Assembly: GCF_000513275.1 (NCBI RefSeq)
Contig: NZ_CBVJ010000118.1
Location: 41,602-105,601, forward strand
Reading direction: 5' to 3'
Length of the DNA stretch: 64,000 nt
Source of the DNA: Paenibacillus gorillae
Lineage (GTDB): Bacteria; Bacillota; Bacilli; Paenibacillales; Paenibacillaceae
Shown: positions 45,778 through 53,937 of the stretch, in pieces
How the letters are laid out: every line of letters begins with the position of its first letter
Position numbering within the stretch: the stretch's first letter is position 1
The notes under the pieces: model-generated
Databases searched by the model: none
Told to the model about the DNA's origin: nothing
Seen by the model: the letters and a program-made list of their open reading frames with translations, nothing else
Position numbers and translations under genes: made by a program

Positions 45778-45806
45778 AGATTACCCCATTTCAGAATGGA
45801 GTGCAA
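45778..45806 (-). promoter_or_regulatory. Promoter of the riboswitch-controlled gene
   Basis: On the minus strand TTGCAC, a 17-base spacer and TAATCT fit a sigma-A promoter about 120 bases upstream of the aptamer. Between it and 46099 I see no credible gene. Confidence 0.6.
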
Positions 45807-46099
45807 TCGTTAGGAGGAAAAAAATAGAGGATTTTTTATAGGAATACTCGGTAAGGCTGGCCATTCACATGTTCTACCATACATATGCAATTCTTGTCCC
45901 TTTAATGACGAAGATTTACGAGATTATTGATGGAAGCTTGATATCAACCAAACAAACCGCCCTTGAATATTCAAATCACATATTCAATGTTAAAAAAATG
46001 GGTACTAGCACTTACACTTGTATCCGCTTAACGGAATATGATTGTTTAGAAAAGAACCGAAGGTATGATACATGCCATGCTATATAGGAGATGTGGTTA

Positions 46100-46954
46100 A
46101 TGACGCAACATTTAAGTTCAATCAGATATTCCAGAACTTTGCGAAGGTTTTCCAGTCACGCATACCATTTCATAAAAAAACTACGCTGCAAACAAACTGA
46201 ACAGCTGCATTTCATTTTAGTTCATGACCCTAAAAACAAAACCAAAAGATTCAGTTCTTCTTCTAATCACCCTGCGATGACACTGCATAAACCTTTAAAT
46301 CTGCTAGAAAGGCGCGCTCCTCAATTCACGCTCTTTTCCAAACGAAATAAACGGATACACGTTCTTACCCAAAACAAACGAGGCTATGCCGTATTTATGG
46401 AAATCAATTATCGGGAAACAAAGTCCAGTGATTTCAAAAAAGTTAGGGCACAGTTCATCGATGTCGACCTGAACAAGATTTCAGTCCATTTAGACACCAA
46501 GAAACAAGTCAAACAGATGATTGAATCCATTCAATCCGATCCTGCGGAACAGCTTCAATCCATTACCGTTAAAAAAAATAAACAAGGCAAGTACCACCTT
46601 TTAGCTTTGCGAAAAATACAGAGGGTGAAAAAATTAAAGCATGCTTTTATAAAAAAATTTAAGACTCAAATTAAAGATACGATGATTGTTGAAACGAAAA
46701 ACGGATACCACATCTATTGGGTGCTGCAAGGCGGATCCGTGCAGAAATTTGTGCCTATTCAAAAAGCTTTAGCCAGAAAATTCAGTTCCGATCCCATGAT
46801 AACCAATCTATCAAGAGTCATGCGTGTACCTGGCTTTTTTCATATGAAAAATCCCCAGAGCCCCTTTATAGTGAGGATTCGGCAGCTGGGCAGAAAGAAA
46901 CCTTTTTCCCAAGAGGAAATTATTCGCTCATTAGCACTAGAACCTATTAATTAA
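46100..46954 (+). CDS. Stand-alone RepB-like DNA primase (primase-polymerase) protein
   Basis: 284-aa basic protein resembling the archaeo-eukaryotic primase domain of RepB-type plasmid primases. It has the catalytic-type pair FIDVDLNK (Asp121, Asp123), ETKNGYHIYWVLQ (His204), and NLSRVMRVPGFFHMKNP, which matches the loop before the final strand. There is no helicase or zinc domain. The N-terminal 90 residues are rich in Arg, Lys and Ser and unrecognised. I chose the ATG at 46100, nine bases after GGAG. Such proteins come from plasmids, phages or integrated elements, or may act in repair; the gene stands alone with its own terminator. Confidence 0.75.
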   Translation: MTQHLSSIRYSRTLRRFSSHAYHFIKKLRCKQTEQLHFILVHDPKNKTKRFSSSSNHPAMTLHKPLNLLERRAPQFTLFSKRNKRIHVLTQNKRGYAVFMEINYRETKSSDFKKVRAQFIDVDLNKISVHLDTKKQVKQMIESIQSDPAEQLQSITVKKNKQGKYHLLALRKIQRVKKLKHAFIKKFKTQIKDTMIVETKNGYHIYWVLQGGSVQKFVPIQKALARKFSSDPMITNLSRVMRVPGFFHMKNPQSPFIVRIRQLGRKKPFSQEEIIRSLALEPIN

Positions 46955-46964
46955 AATTAGCCAA

Positions 46965-46990
46965 AACCCCAACCTTATGGGGTTGGGGTT
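46965..46990 (+). terminator. Terminator after the primase-like gene
   Basis: AACCCCAACC and GGTTGGGGTT form a 10-bp stem, 11 bases past the stop. A very similar stem occurs at 63405-63432. From 46991 to 47137 I see nothing else. Confidence 0.75.
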
Positions 46991-47137
46991 AAATTTATTG
47001 GTGGGGGCGAGAATCTTCGCCTCTCAACCAAGTTTATCTTTTTCCACAGTCAAGGATAATAGTGCTGCTCCAAGCCTGGTTTACAGATCACAATGCTATG
47101 CCGCGTAAAATCATTGTATACAAAGAATACGATCTCT

Positions 47138-47239
47138 TCAAAAAACGTCCTGTTGCTCCAGGATAGCTTCTGCTCTTTCGGAACTAGCAACGACAATTAA
47201 AACCACGAGCAGGGCTGCAAGGACCATCCCGCTTATCAT
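47138..47239 (-). CDS. 33-aa single-pass membrane peptide
   Basis: This frame is too short for ordinary gene callers. An ATG with AGAGGTG eight bases upstream opens 33 codons: a hydrophobic helix MISGMVLAALLVVLIVVA followed by an acidic tail (SERAEAILEQQDVF). That is a typical small membrane protein. It lies downstream of telA but beyond that gene's terminator, so it has its own promoter. No family is recognised; a stress-related membrane regulator or a toxin would both be possible, and neither can be tested here. Confidence 0.5.
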   Translation of the reverse strand: MISGMVLAALLVVLIVVASSERAEAILEQQDVF

Positions 47240-47343
47240 AGCATAATCACCTCTTTTTTCAAAAAAACTATGCCGCCTTAGCTGCTTTTATGAGCAGTAT
47301 TCTCCCTTTCTTTCATGTTTAGACACATCCAGCGCACAAAAAA

Positions 47344-47364
47344 AACGAGCCTCTCAGGGCTCGT
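47344..47364 (-). terminator. Terminator of telA
   Basis: ACGAGCC and GGCTCGT pair; on the minus strand at least eight T follow. It lies 24 bases after the telA stop. Confidence 0.85.
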
Positions 47365-47387
47365 CCATTTCATAAAAATTGATATAA

Positions 47388-48482
47388 TTACTCTAAAAAT
47401 CCTTTGATTGCCGTGCTCGGAAGCTCAGCCTTAGCTGTTCCAGAGCCCGCTTGAATGCCCAGACGCTGACCAACCTGCTGATTGATCTGCGTCATTTTCT
47501 CCGTCTGTTGCGAAACGGTTTGAATAATTTGACGGTTCGAGTTCTCGTATTTATCCATTGCCGAGAACAAATCCGACATTGCCCTTTCAACCAGTTCCAT
47601 ACTCATCGCCGGCTTGGTCAAGGCTTGATTTGCCTTATCACTCGTTTCATTCAGTAAACGCGCATTTTCGGCAAATTGATTGCCCAGCATTTCATTCGTT
47701 GAATTAACGGCTTCAATCGCTTTCATCTGATCATCTATGGCGCTCGCAATCAAGACGGAAACCGACATCAGATGCTGTGTCTTGTCAATAGAGCTGTCCA
47801 GCGCATCCATCAGTTTATCATTGGTGTCATTAATAATATCGGTTGCTGCAATCGCCTGCTGATAGAGCATAATCATCTCAGTATTGGTTTGAAGCTTGGT
47901 TACGACTTTCCGGAGACCGCGCTCTAAATACGTTTTCCGGTGCTCGTTCTCAGGCTTTACAATCTCGTCCTCGAACAGTTTTTTGAGACGGTTGCCGTAT
48001 TCAACGAGCAATTGCAAATCATAAACATTATCCAAGCTGCTACGCTTTAAGTTTCGCATGTGTACAACATTCTCTTCCAGATTGTCACGTCCGTCGCGCA
48101 GCGACTTCACAATAACCTGTACATTCGTTTTCGCCGATTGATATTTGTAGATGTAGTTTTTCATAGGCGCTTTTCGCATCAGCTTCTGGACGAGCGTCAA
48201 TTGTTTGCTTCTGCTCAAATCCTCAACCTCGTTGCGCAGTTTAAGCATATTAGTTGCCACTTCGGAACGTTTACCGGACATTAAATCCGACAGAGGCCTC
48301 TCCAGCATTGTAAGCGTCTGCCCCGAGCGTTCCAGCGTCTTTTGTCCTTTTTTCGTAATCTCATCCATCAGAATGTCCAGATTCATCGCATCTGTAGCCG
48401 CTACCTTCTGCATCGTGCTTTGCACTTCATGCTCCAGCTTCTGGAGATCTTCGTTTCTAATCTGTACTAGCTGTTGTGACAT
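47388..48482 (-). CDS. telA: TelA/YceH-family toxic-anion resistance protein
   Basis: 364-aa mostly helical cytoplasmic protein of the TelA (KlaA/YceH) family, linked genetically to tellurite and envelope stress resistance. Family-typical stretches are GQTLTMLERPLSDLMSGKRS, TNVQVIVKSLRDGRDNLEENV and IMLYQQAIAATDIINDTND. Homologues are almost always in ter clusters, as here next to XpaC. Its biochemical activity is unknown; the helical coiled-coil character suggests a membrane-associated scaffold. It shares the strand with xpaC, 97 bases apart, probably in one operon, and has its own terminator. Confidence 0.93.
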   Translation of the reverse strand: MSQQLVQIRNEDLQKLEHEVQSTMQKVAATDAMNLDILMDEITKKGQKTLERSGQTLTMLERPLSDLMSGKRSEVATNMLKLRNEVEDLSRSKQLTLVQKLMRKAPMKNYIYKYQSAKTNVQVIVKSLRDGRDNLEENVVHMRNLKRSSLDNVYDLQLLVEYGNRLKKLFEDEIVKPENEHRKTYLERGLRKVVTKLQTNTEMIMLYQQAIAATDIINDTNDKLMDALDSSIDKTQHLMSVSVLIASAIDDQMKAIEAVNSTNEMLGNQFAENARLLNETSDKANQALTKPAMSMELVERAMSDLFSAMDKYENSNRQIIQTVSQQTEKMTQINQQVGQRLGIQAGSGTAKAELPSTAIKGFLE

Positions 48483-48579
48483 GGTTCATTTCCCCTTTCG
48501 ATGGTTGGTAACACGTATATAAGTTTTGGTGATAACTTAGTCAGATGAATTATGTAATTGTCATTTGCCTGACGGCATC

Positions 48580-49263
48580 TTAATCTGTCAAACGGTAACG
48601 TTGTTGTATTAATTCTGCTTTCGTGTGGAGTTCCATAAGGTCCTTCTGCTCAATGGTCTTCGTGTAGAAAGTAAGCTTGGAATTAATATCCTTAATACCA
48701 TCAAGCAAAAGTCGCCTGTTTTTGCTCTTCGCCTCGCCGCTAAGTCTAATAAAAGGATTAATGGTCGAATTTAAATCTTTTCTAACCAAACGTACGATAT
48801 TATGATTGATGCTTGCATCGCCCAATGCCACTAAATCCGGAATGAGCCGGTTAAGGCGGGCAAGCAGGGCCAGCACTTTTTGAACGATTTCATCGTCCAG
48901 ATTGTTCTTCTCACCCTCTAGTAAAATCATATCCTCAATAATTCCAATATACTCTAACGCAGATGCAAGCTCGGGATCCTGAATCGTCGAAGGCGACGCA
49001 GTTGGAGCTTCACCTTGCGCCGCTGAGCTGGATACCGAAGGCTGTCCTGTTGACGATTGCATGGACACATCTGCTCGCTGCTGCTGAGGCTCTATGACAT
49101 CAGGATGAATCTGCTGTCTGCCGCGCTGCTTGATTGAGAGTGCTATAAGCAAGCCAGCCGCAGGTATGGCGATCGCAATATAGGGAGAAGAAACCCAATA
49201 AACGACCAGAGCTGCCATATAACTGACAATCGCTATGCCTAAGTTTTTTTTCATATTATTCAT
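48580..49263 (-). CDS. XpaC-family protein
   Basis: 227-aa protein with two N-terminal membrane helices (NLGIAIVSYMAALVVYWV, YIAIAIPAAGLLIALS), a Gln/Ser/Ala-rich linker and a C-terminal helical XpaC domain (ALEYIGIIEDMILLEGEKNN to the end). XpaC was named for activity on 5-bromo-4-chloroindolyl phosphate in Bacillus, but its normal role is unknown; it accompanies TelA in many genomes. It is the first gene of the xpaC-telA unit. The 326 bases before it (49264-49589) hold its promoter region and a T-rich, imperfect hairpin near 49500-49530 that may terminate the ATP-grasp operon. Confidence 0.88.
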   Translation of the reverse strand: MNNMKKNLGIAIVSYMAALVVYWVSSPYIAIAIPAAGLLIALSIKQRGRQQIHPDVIEPQQQRADVSMQSSTGQPSVSSSAAQGEAPTASPSTIQDPELASALEYIGIIEDMILLEGEKNNLDDEIVQKVLALLARLNRLIPDLVALGDASINHNIVRLVRKDLNSTINPFIRLSGEAKSKNRRLLLDGIKDINSKLTFYTKTIEQKDLMELHTKAELIQQRYRLTD

Positions 49264-49589
49264 TGCTGCACCTCCGTTTAAGCTTGCTGATTCCGATGTC
49301 TATGCTAATCTCACAATCCAATTATCTCGTTTTTAGTATACTTAAGTCAATTTTTAAAACAATAAAATACAAACACACCAATCTCACTATCATTAGACAA
49401 CTCTACTTAAACTCCCCCGTGTAAGTCCAGTTAGAACGCTTCTCTTATCACTTGCAGATTATCCACAGTTAACGAAACTACAAGCTTCTTAAAAAAAGAA
49501 AAAGAAGGGACTCGCGTCGCCCTCTTCCTCTACATCATCCGTTATAGTCTGTGCGTTGCTAATATTCCCTGAAATCATGCGTTAATCAG

Positions 49590-50606
49590 CTATTGCTTCA
49601 TAATAAGGGGCTGTTCCACATAACCCGCTTGAATACCGAACTGAGGAACAGGTGGAGTAATCTGCTTACCCTGAAGCGCTTGAACAGCCAAATAAGGCAT
49701 ATTCACACCAGATAGGCAGGTAATATAGAGACCACCGGACATGCGCGGATTAATTTCCAGCAGTTTTGGGATACCATTCGAGTAACGGACTTGAATATTG
49801 AAGGCATAGGGAATACGAAGTGCTACAGCAATTTTTGATGCTATATCCAGCAACTCCGGAGATTCCTCTAGCAGATAGGTGCGCCCTGTTGATTTGCGGC
49901 GGGGAATCGCAGTGAGCAACTCACCCTCAGCAGTAGCTACACAATCGATACTATATTCTGTACCCTCCAGAAGTTCCATAACCATCAGCGTCTCAAATTG
50001 CCCGGTCAGAGACAAAGTCTGATAAACCTGCTCAAACGTCGTGCTCAGCGTCACATAGCCGTAAAGATCCCGAAGCGGATCACGATCATTTTCTATAATT
50101 CGGAAACCCATGCCTCCCTCCGACTTTGTTGGTTTAAAGCAAACCTTATGTCCAGCTGCCACAAGCTCTTCATACGCTTCTTTGAATTGTTCAGCCGTAT
50201 GGACCACCCGGTAATCAGGAATCGCAACAAGCTCCTTATCCCGTACCGCCTCGTAGAACTTATCCTTCTCAATCATCGCATCGAGCAGCTCGATATCACG
50301 GCAGACCATCACCTTCGTACCAATCTCGTCAAATAGATGTACGTACCGGGATATTTCTTCCATATGCAGGCGCGGGATAAAAATGTCGATTCGATTCTTC
50401 TTGCAAAACTCAACGCAGAAATCGACATATTCCCGCCCAAATACGGCTGGCTCCGTTCCAATATGATCGGACGCCAGCAAGGACATGTGATTGATATCAG
50501 GATGTGTACCGAAAAATTCAAACGTTTCACCATCCGGGTTGTTCCGGATCATATTAATGTAATGATAAGCTACCGAAAACCAACGATTCATATATACGCG
50601 TGTCAT
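49590..50606 (-). CDS. ATP-grasp enzyme of the Ter-linked biosynthetic module
   Basis: 338-aa ATP-grasp ligase, which activates a carboxylate with ATP to form an amide or related bond. The ATP-binding lysine loop CFKPTKSEGGMGFRII, the metal site region VMELLEGTEYSIDC and KLLEINPRMSGGLY are visible. It is the last gene of the CitE-PRTase/StiP-HAD-ATP-grasp operon, 54 bases after the HAD gene. Anantharaman, Iyer and Aravind proposed that such Ter-linked operons make a nucleotide-like metabolite; this gene fits that set. Substrates are unknown. A ribosome binding site GGGAGAGG precedes the ATG. Confidence 0.9.
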   Translation of the reverse strand: MTRVYMNRWFSVAYHYINMIRNNPDGETFEFFGTHPDINHMSLLASDHIGTEPAVFGREYVDFCVEFCKKNRIDIFIPRLHMEEISRYVHLFDEIGTKVMVCRDIELLDAMIEKDKFYEAVRDKELVAIPDYRVVHTAEQFKEAYEELVAAGHKVCFKPTKSEGGMGFRIIENDRDPLRDLYGYVTLSTTFEQVYQTLSLTGQFETLMVMELLEGTEYSIDCVATAEGELLTAIPRRKSTGRTYLLEESPELLDIASKIAVALRIPYAFNIQVRYSNGIPKLLEINPRMSGGLYITCLSGVNMPYLAVQALQGKQITPPVPQFGIQAGYVEQPLIMKQ

Positions 50607-50659
50607 GTCAGTTACCCTCTCCCTAACATTCAGAATAATGCAGTACTTGGTGCTTTCAC

Positions 50660-51457
50660 TTATGCTCTGCGAGTATGCTCCAGAATGGTGTCTAACAGTT
50701 CATCTGATGCATACGCGCCTCTAGCTTTTGTAAATTGAATATGAGGATGTGTATCATAGGTTCGGCCTAATTCACCATGAGCAGGCGATAGCGCAAAATT
50801 AGCAGCCAGCAGCAGGCTTTCGTCCAGTAAGCTGTCACCAGCGGCATAAATAAAGCTTGCGCCTAGCTTCTCTTTCACATATTGAATAGCCGCCCCTTTA
50901 CTTACTTTCTCCGGCACCAAATAGATTTTTCGGCCTTGCAGTGAGTAGCTCCACCCGTGTGCGGCCAGCTCCATGCGCAGCACCTCAAGCGCTTCAAGCG
51001 GCAAATGCTCCCGCTCCACCTTAATAGAATAAAACAGGTCGTCGCAAAGATCGTTTGATTTCACCCAATGGTCGCTTGAAATTTTGGCAAATAGGCTGGC
51101 AATTTCCGTATTCGCGGCACAATCCCGCTTGACCGCATCGCGCACATAGCTGTTCCACTCGTGATCAACTTGCCCGTTTACCAGAATCGTTCCGCCGTTG
51201 CTCACAATTACATACTCGGGCTGGAACAGCTCCCTGATCCCGAATATCCGGTTGAACTGCTCAGGAATCCGGGTCGTTACAGGAACAAAACGAGCAACAC
51301 CCGCCAGCTCCTTCAGCTTCTCGACGGCAGGCTTGGTCATATAAGAAATATGCCTGCCCTCATAAAGCTCAACCGGAACCATATCCTCTATAACGGCCTC
51401 GCCCTTGGATCTGGCAGAATAAATAAGCGTTTGATCCAGATCGCTTGCAAAAATCAT
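50660..51457 (-). CDS. HAD-superfamily phosphatase of the Ter-linked module
   Basis: 265-aa HAD hydrolase. Nucleophile and acid are in FASDLDQTLIY (Asp6, Asp8), the second motif Thr in VPVTTR, and the motif IV region AAGDSLLDESLLL. It resembles Cof-type sugar or nucleotide phosphatases. Its start overlaps the stop of the PRTase gene (ATGA), implying coupling. In the Ter-linked operon it would remove a phosphate from the phosphoribosylated intermediate; that is an inference from context. Confidence 0.9.
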   Translation of the reverse strand: MIFASDLDQTLIYSARSKGEAVIEDMVPVELYEGRHISYMTKPAVEKLKELAGVARFVPVTTRIPEQFNRIFGIRELFQPEYVIVSNGGTILVNGQVDHEWNSYVRDAVKRDCAANTEIASLFAKISSDHWVKSNDLCDDLFYSIKVEREHLPLEALEVLRMELAAHGWSYSLQGRKIYLVPEKVSKGAAIQYVKEKLGASFIYAAGDSLLDESLLLAANFALSPAHGELGRTYDTHPHIQFTKARGAYASDELLDTILEHTRRA

Positions 51458-53937
51458 TCCGCTTCCCCCTTCAATGCTTTAATAATTCCGCAACACGAAT
51501 AGGTCATATCCGGAAATTCTTCAACTGGCACACCGCGTTCCTGCGCTAGAAGAAGAATATGCTTCAGATTAGGATTATCCAAGCGATCTACGAGAATTTT
51601 CCAAGGCACTCTGCGCAGCAGGACTCTGGTCGTCTCCCCCACGCCCGGCTTTACCAAGTTAACATCGGTTATGCCAAACTCGCTTTGAATACGAGCGATA
51701 TCCCGCATGCCCTGCCAAGTGACTTCCATTTGATCAGGGTTCGCTTGCATTTGAAATGCTTCTTCCTTTGCTTCAACCGCCGTTTGATCGAAATAAGCAG
51801 ATATATTGTCTACAAAGACACGGGATAAATCGGACGACTCCCATTCCTTATAGTATTTGGCGCCATGAAAATCATCTTGGCCAATAAGATCTTCTCGCAA
51901 AACGGTGCGGCTGATTAGACCTGAAACGGTAGAGTTCAGGCAGGCACTTGCAATAAGAAAATCTTCTCTTGTGCCGTATGTGCCCGCGCAGTGGCCCGGG
52001 TCCGCAAGCACAGCCAGCTCGTCGTTCAACTGGATACCATATTTTTCGTTCATGCGCTCACATGCAGCAATCAGAACCTTGCGAATTGCTCCCTTGCCTG
52101 TCCAGCCGTCCACGAACTGTACCGCCTTAGCAGGATGTTCCTGATTAATATAAAGCAAAGCATTCTCGTCGATCCCTTTGCCTCTTATAATCGAGAGGCT
52201 GTAATGGGGAAGATCGACACCGTACATTTGCTTAACATAACGCTTGATCAGAACCCCTATAGGCGTACCGCCTCGGGCTAGCGATGCCAGTACAACATCA
52301 AATCCATGTTTCTTGATGATCATCTCTGACACTGTACCAACAGCTCTAGCTATTCGGGCCGCCGAATCCTTCAATGTTAATTCAAAAAGCCGGATATATT
52401 CATCCGTTGGCTGGTACTCCAATGGCAAGCTTTCAGAGTAATGGCCTCCGTTTTGCATCGCCGCCTCTCTATCCTCCGTGCGCTGCTCCAGTGAAACATG
52501 GCTCAAATCCTTGAGCAGAAAAGTCACGTCCTCCGAATCATAGCTACCGATCGGTGCAGGAGCTTTCAGCCGCTTACGACTGAAGTAGACAATATGGATA
52601 TGAGGTATGCCTAAACCATTGAGTATGTCTCTAAGCTCCTCTAATTGGCTCGCTGCAATCTCACGTTCGAAGAAAATAAACATTTCATCATAATAGCCGC
52701 TCGGAATGTTATACATGAAATTCGTCACATCAGCATGCTCAGGAGAGGCAAAACGGAATGCGGAATGAACAGCATAATCCGAATGAATATGCGGATGGAT
52801 TGGGCTGCGTGTACTGGACTGGTACCAGGTATCCGAGCCAAGCTTCGCTGCTACCCGCATCGGAATGTACATAAACTCGCCTGTACCCATGCAAAGCGCA
52901 TTTATTCCCGTTCTATGACGCTTCAAAAAAGCTGCAGCGCGATCTATTTCTGCATCCAATGCCAAACTGCCCTCTGACGTTAGACCGAATCGGCCGGTGT
53001 TCAGCAAATAAGAAATTTCGTCCCCTGTAGCCTTCATGCCTTCGAAGCAGTGATTGGCATAAAGGAAGTCAATCGTAGTCTCATTCTCCAACTTGCGCTG
53101 TTCAATCCATTCATCCGAATTTTCCACCGGGGTGCCTTTCACTTCGATTTGCCCGGATATAAGCGACAAACAGTTAATAGTTACACCGAGCTCCTGCTCC
53201 AAGTCGGCGAAGCGCTGAATGTGCTCGGCTGACCTCCAGTCCAATAGACTCGCAACCACATAGCTCTTCCTGCCATATTTGGCATTCAGATCACGAATAA
53301 TATTAATGGTTGTTTTTCCGGTAGTCATCTCGTCATCTACCAAAACAATCGTATCCGCTTGTTCAAATAAAGAGGAGTCTGCGGCATAGCAGCGATGTGT
53401 CGTCGCATGCGAATGCTCTTCTTCAAAATCGATACAGGAGGTCATATACGCAATACTCTCCCGCGTCGTATGCAAGTAGGATGCTTGTCCCTCGAACATA
53501 TCAAACATGCTGTGACCAAGAGCCGTCGCTGTTTCCGCAAATCCGATAAAGAGCGTTTTGTCATCCAATCTCATTTTGCTGCTCTTCATTTGTTTATAGA
53601 TGGCAGCTCCGGAATCCGGCTCCTCAAATGCCTGCAGCAGTTGCTCAAGCGGAACGAGAAGCTGTTCCTCTCTGAACTGCTGATACAATAAACCAAGCGC
53701 CGCACCTGATAATAAAGAAATATGAGGCCTTACCGGAATATGCTTGCCCAGCACCTTGCTAACGAATAAGAAGCCCCGTTTCTTATTGATCCTCGCCGCC
53801 ATCTGAAACAGCCGCTCCAACGGAAGATTGTATACATTCCCTGTCACTTTTATCGTAACCTCTAAATCTCCAATAATGTTAAACGATTGCTGATTCTCGT
53901 TCTGCTGCAAGAAGGCAGGTAAAGTTCTGGTTTTCAT
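51454..53937 (-). CDS. Phosphoribosyltransferase-TRSP-StiP fusion protein
   Basis: 827-aa protein combining two proteins usually separate. The N-terminal half is an orotate-type phosphoribosyltransferase with the PRPP loop IVLVDDEMTTGKTT (197-210) followed by a TRSP-type region up to about 480. The C-terminal half resembles the StiP family, with LASLARGGTPIGVLIKRYVK and a C-terminal YSCCGIIKALKG carrying paired Cys. These families define the Ter-linked metabolite operons. The ATG at 53937 lies 59 bases inside the preceding lyase gene, and GGGGTG precedes it. The fusion suggests successive steps on one bound intermediate. The exact chemistry is unknown. Confidence 0.88.
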   Translation of the reverse strand: MKTRTLPAFLQQNENQQSFNIIGDLEVTIKVTGNVYNLPLERLFQMAARINKKRGFLFVSKVLGKHIPVRPHISLLSGAALGLLYQQFREEQLLVPLEQLLQAFEEPDSGAAIYKQMKSSKMRLDDKTLFIGFAETATALGHSMFDMFEGQASYLHTTRESIAYMTSCIDFEEEHSHATTHRCYAADSSLFEQADTIVLVDDEMTTGKTTINIIRDLNAKYGRKSYVVASLLDWRSAEHIQRFADLEQELGVTINCLSLISGQIEVKGTPVENSDEWIEQRKLENETTIDFLYANHCFEGMKATGDEISYLLNTGRFGLTSEGSLALDAEIDRAAAFLKRHRTGINALCMGTGEFMYIPMRVAAKLGSDTWYQSSTRSPIHPHIHSDYAVHSAFRFASPEHADVTNFMYNIPSGYYDEMFIFFEREIAASQLEELRDILNGLGIPHIHIVYFSRKRLKAPAPIGSYDSEDVTFLLKDLSHVSLEQRTEDREAAMQNGGHYSESLPLEYQPTDEYIRLFELTLKDSAARIARAVGTVSEMIIKKHGFDVVLASLARGGTPIGVLIKRYVKQMYGVDLPHYSLSIIRGKGIDENALLYINQEHPAKAVQFVDGWTGKGAIRKVLIAACERMNEKYGIQLNDELAVLADPGHCAGTYGTREDFLIASACLNSTVSGLISRTVLREDLIGQDDFHGAKYYKEWESSDLSRVFVDNISAYFDQTAVEAKEEAFQMQANPDQMEVTWQGMRDIARIQSEFGITDVNLVKPGVGETTRVLLRRVPWKILVDRLDNPNLKHILLLAQERGVPVEEFPDMTYSCCGIIKALKGEAE

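Noticed and set aside
45869..46087. 72-codon plus-strand frame just before the primase-like gene
   Set aside because: No Shine-Dalgarno sequence and no protein-like pattern; it runs through the promoter region of the divergent riboswitch gene.
47000..47040. Short GC-rich hairpin resembling a tRNA arm
   Set aside because: Neither a D-arm, anticodon arm nor a T-loop can be built; it is probably trailing sequence after the terminator.
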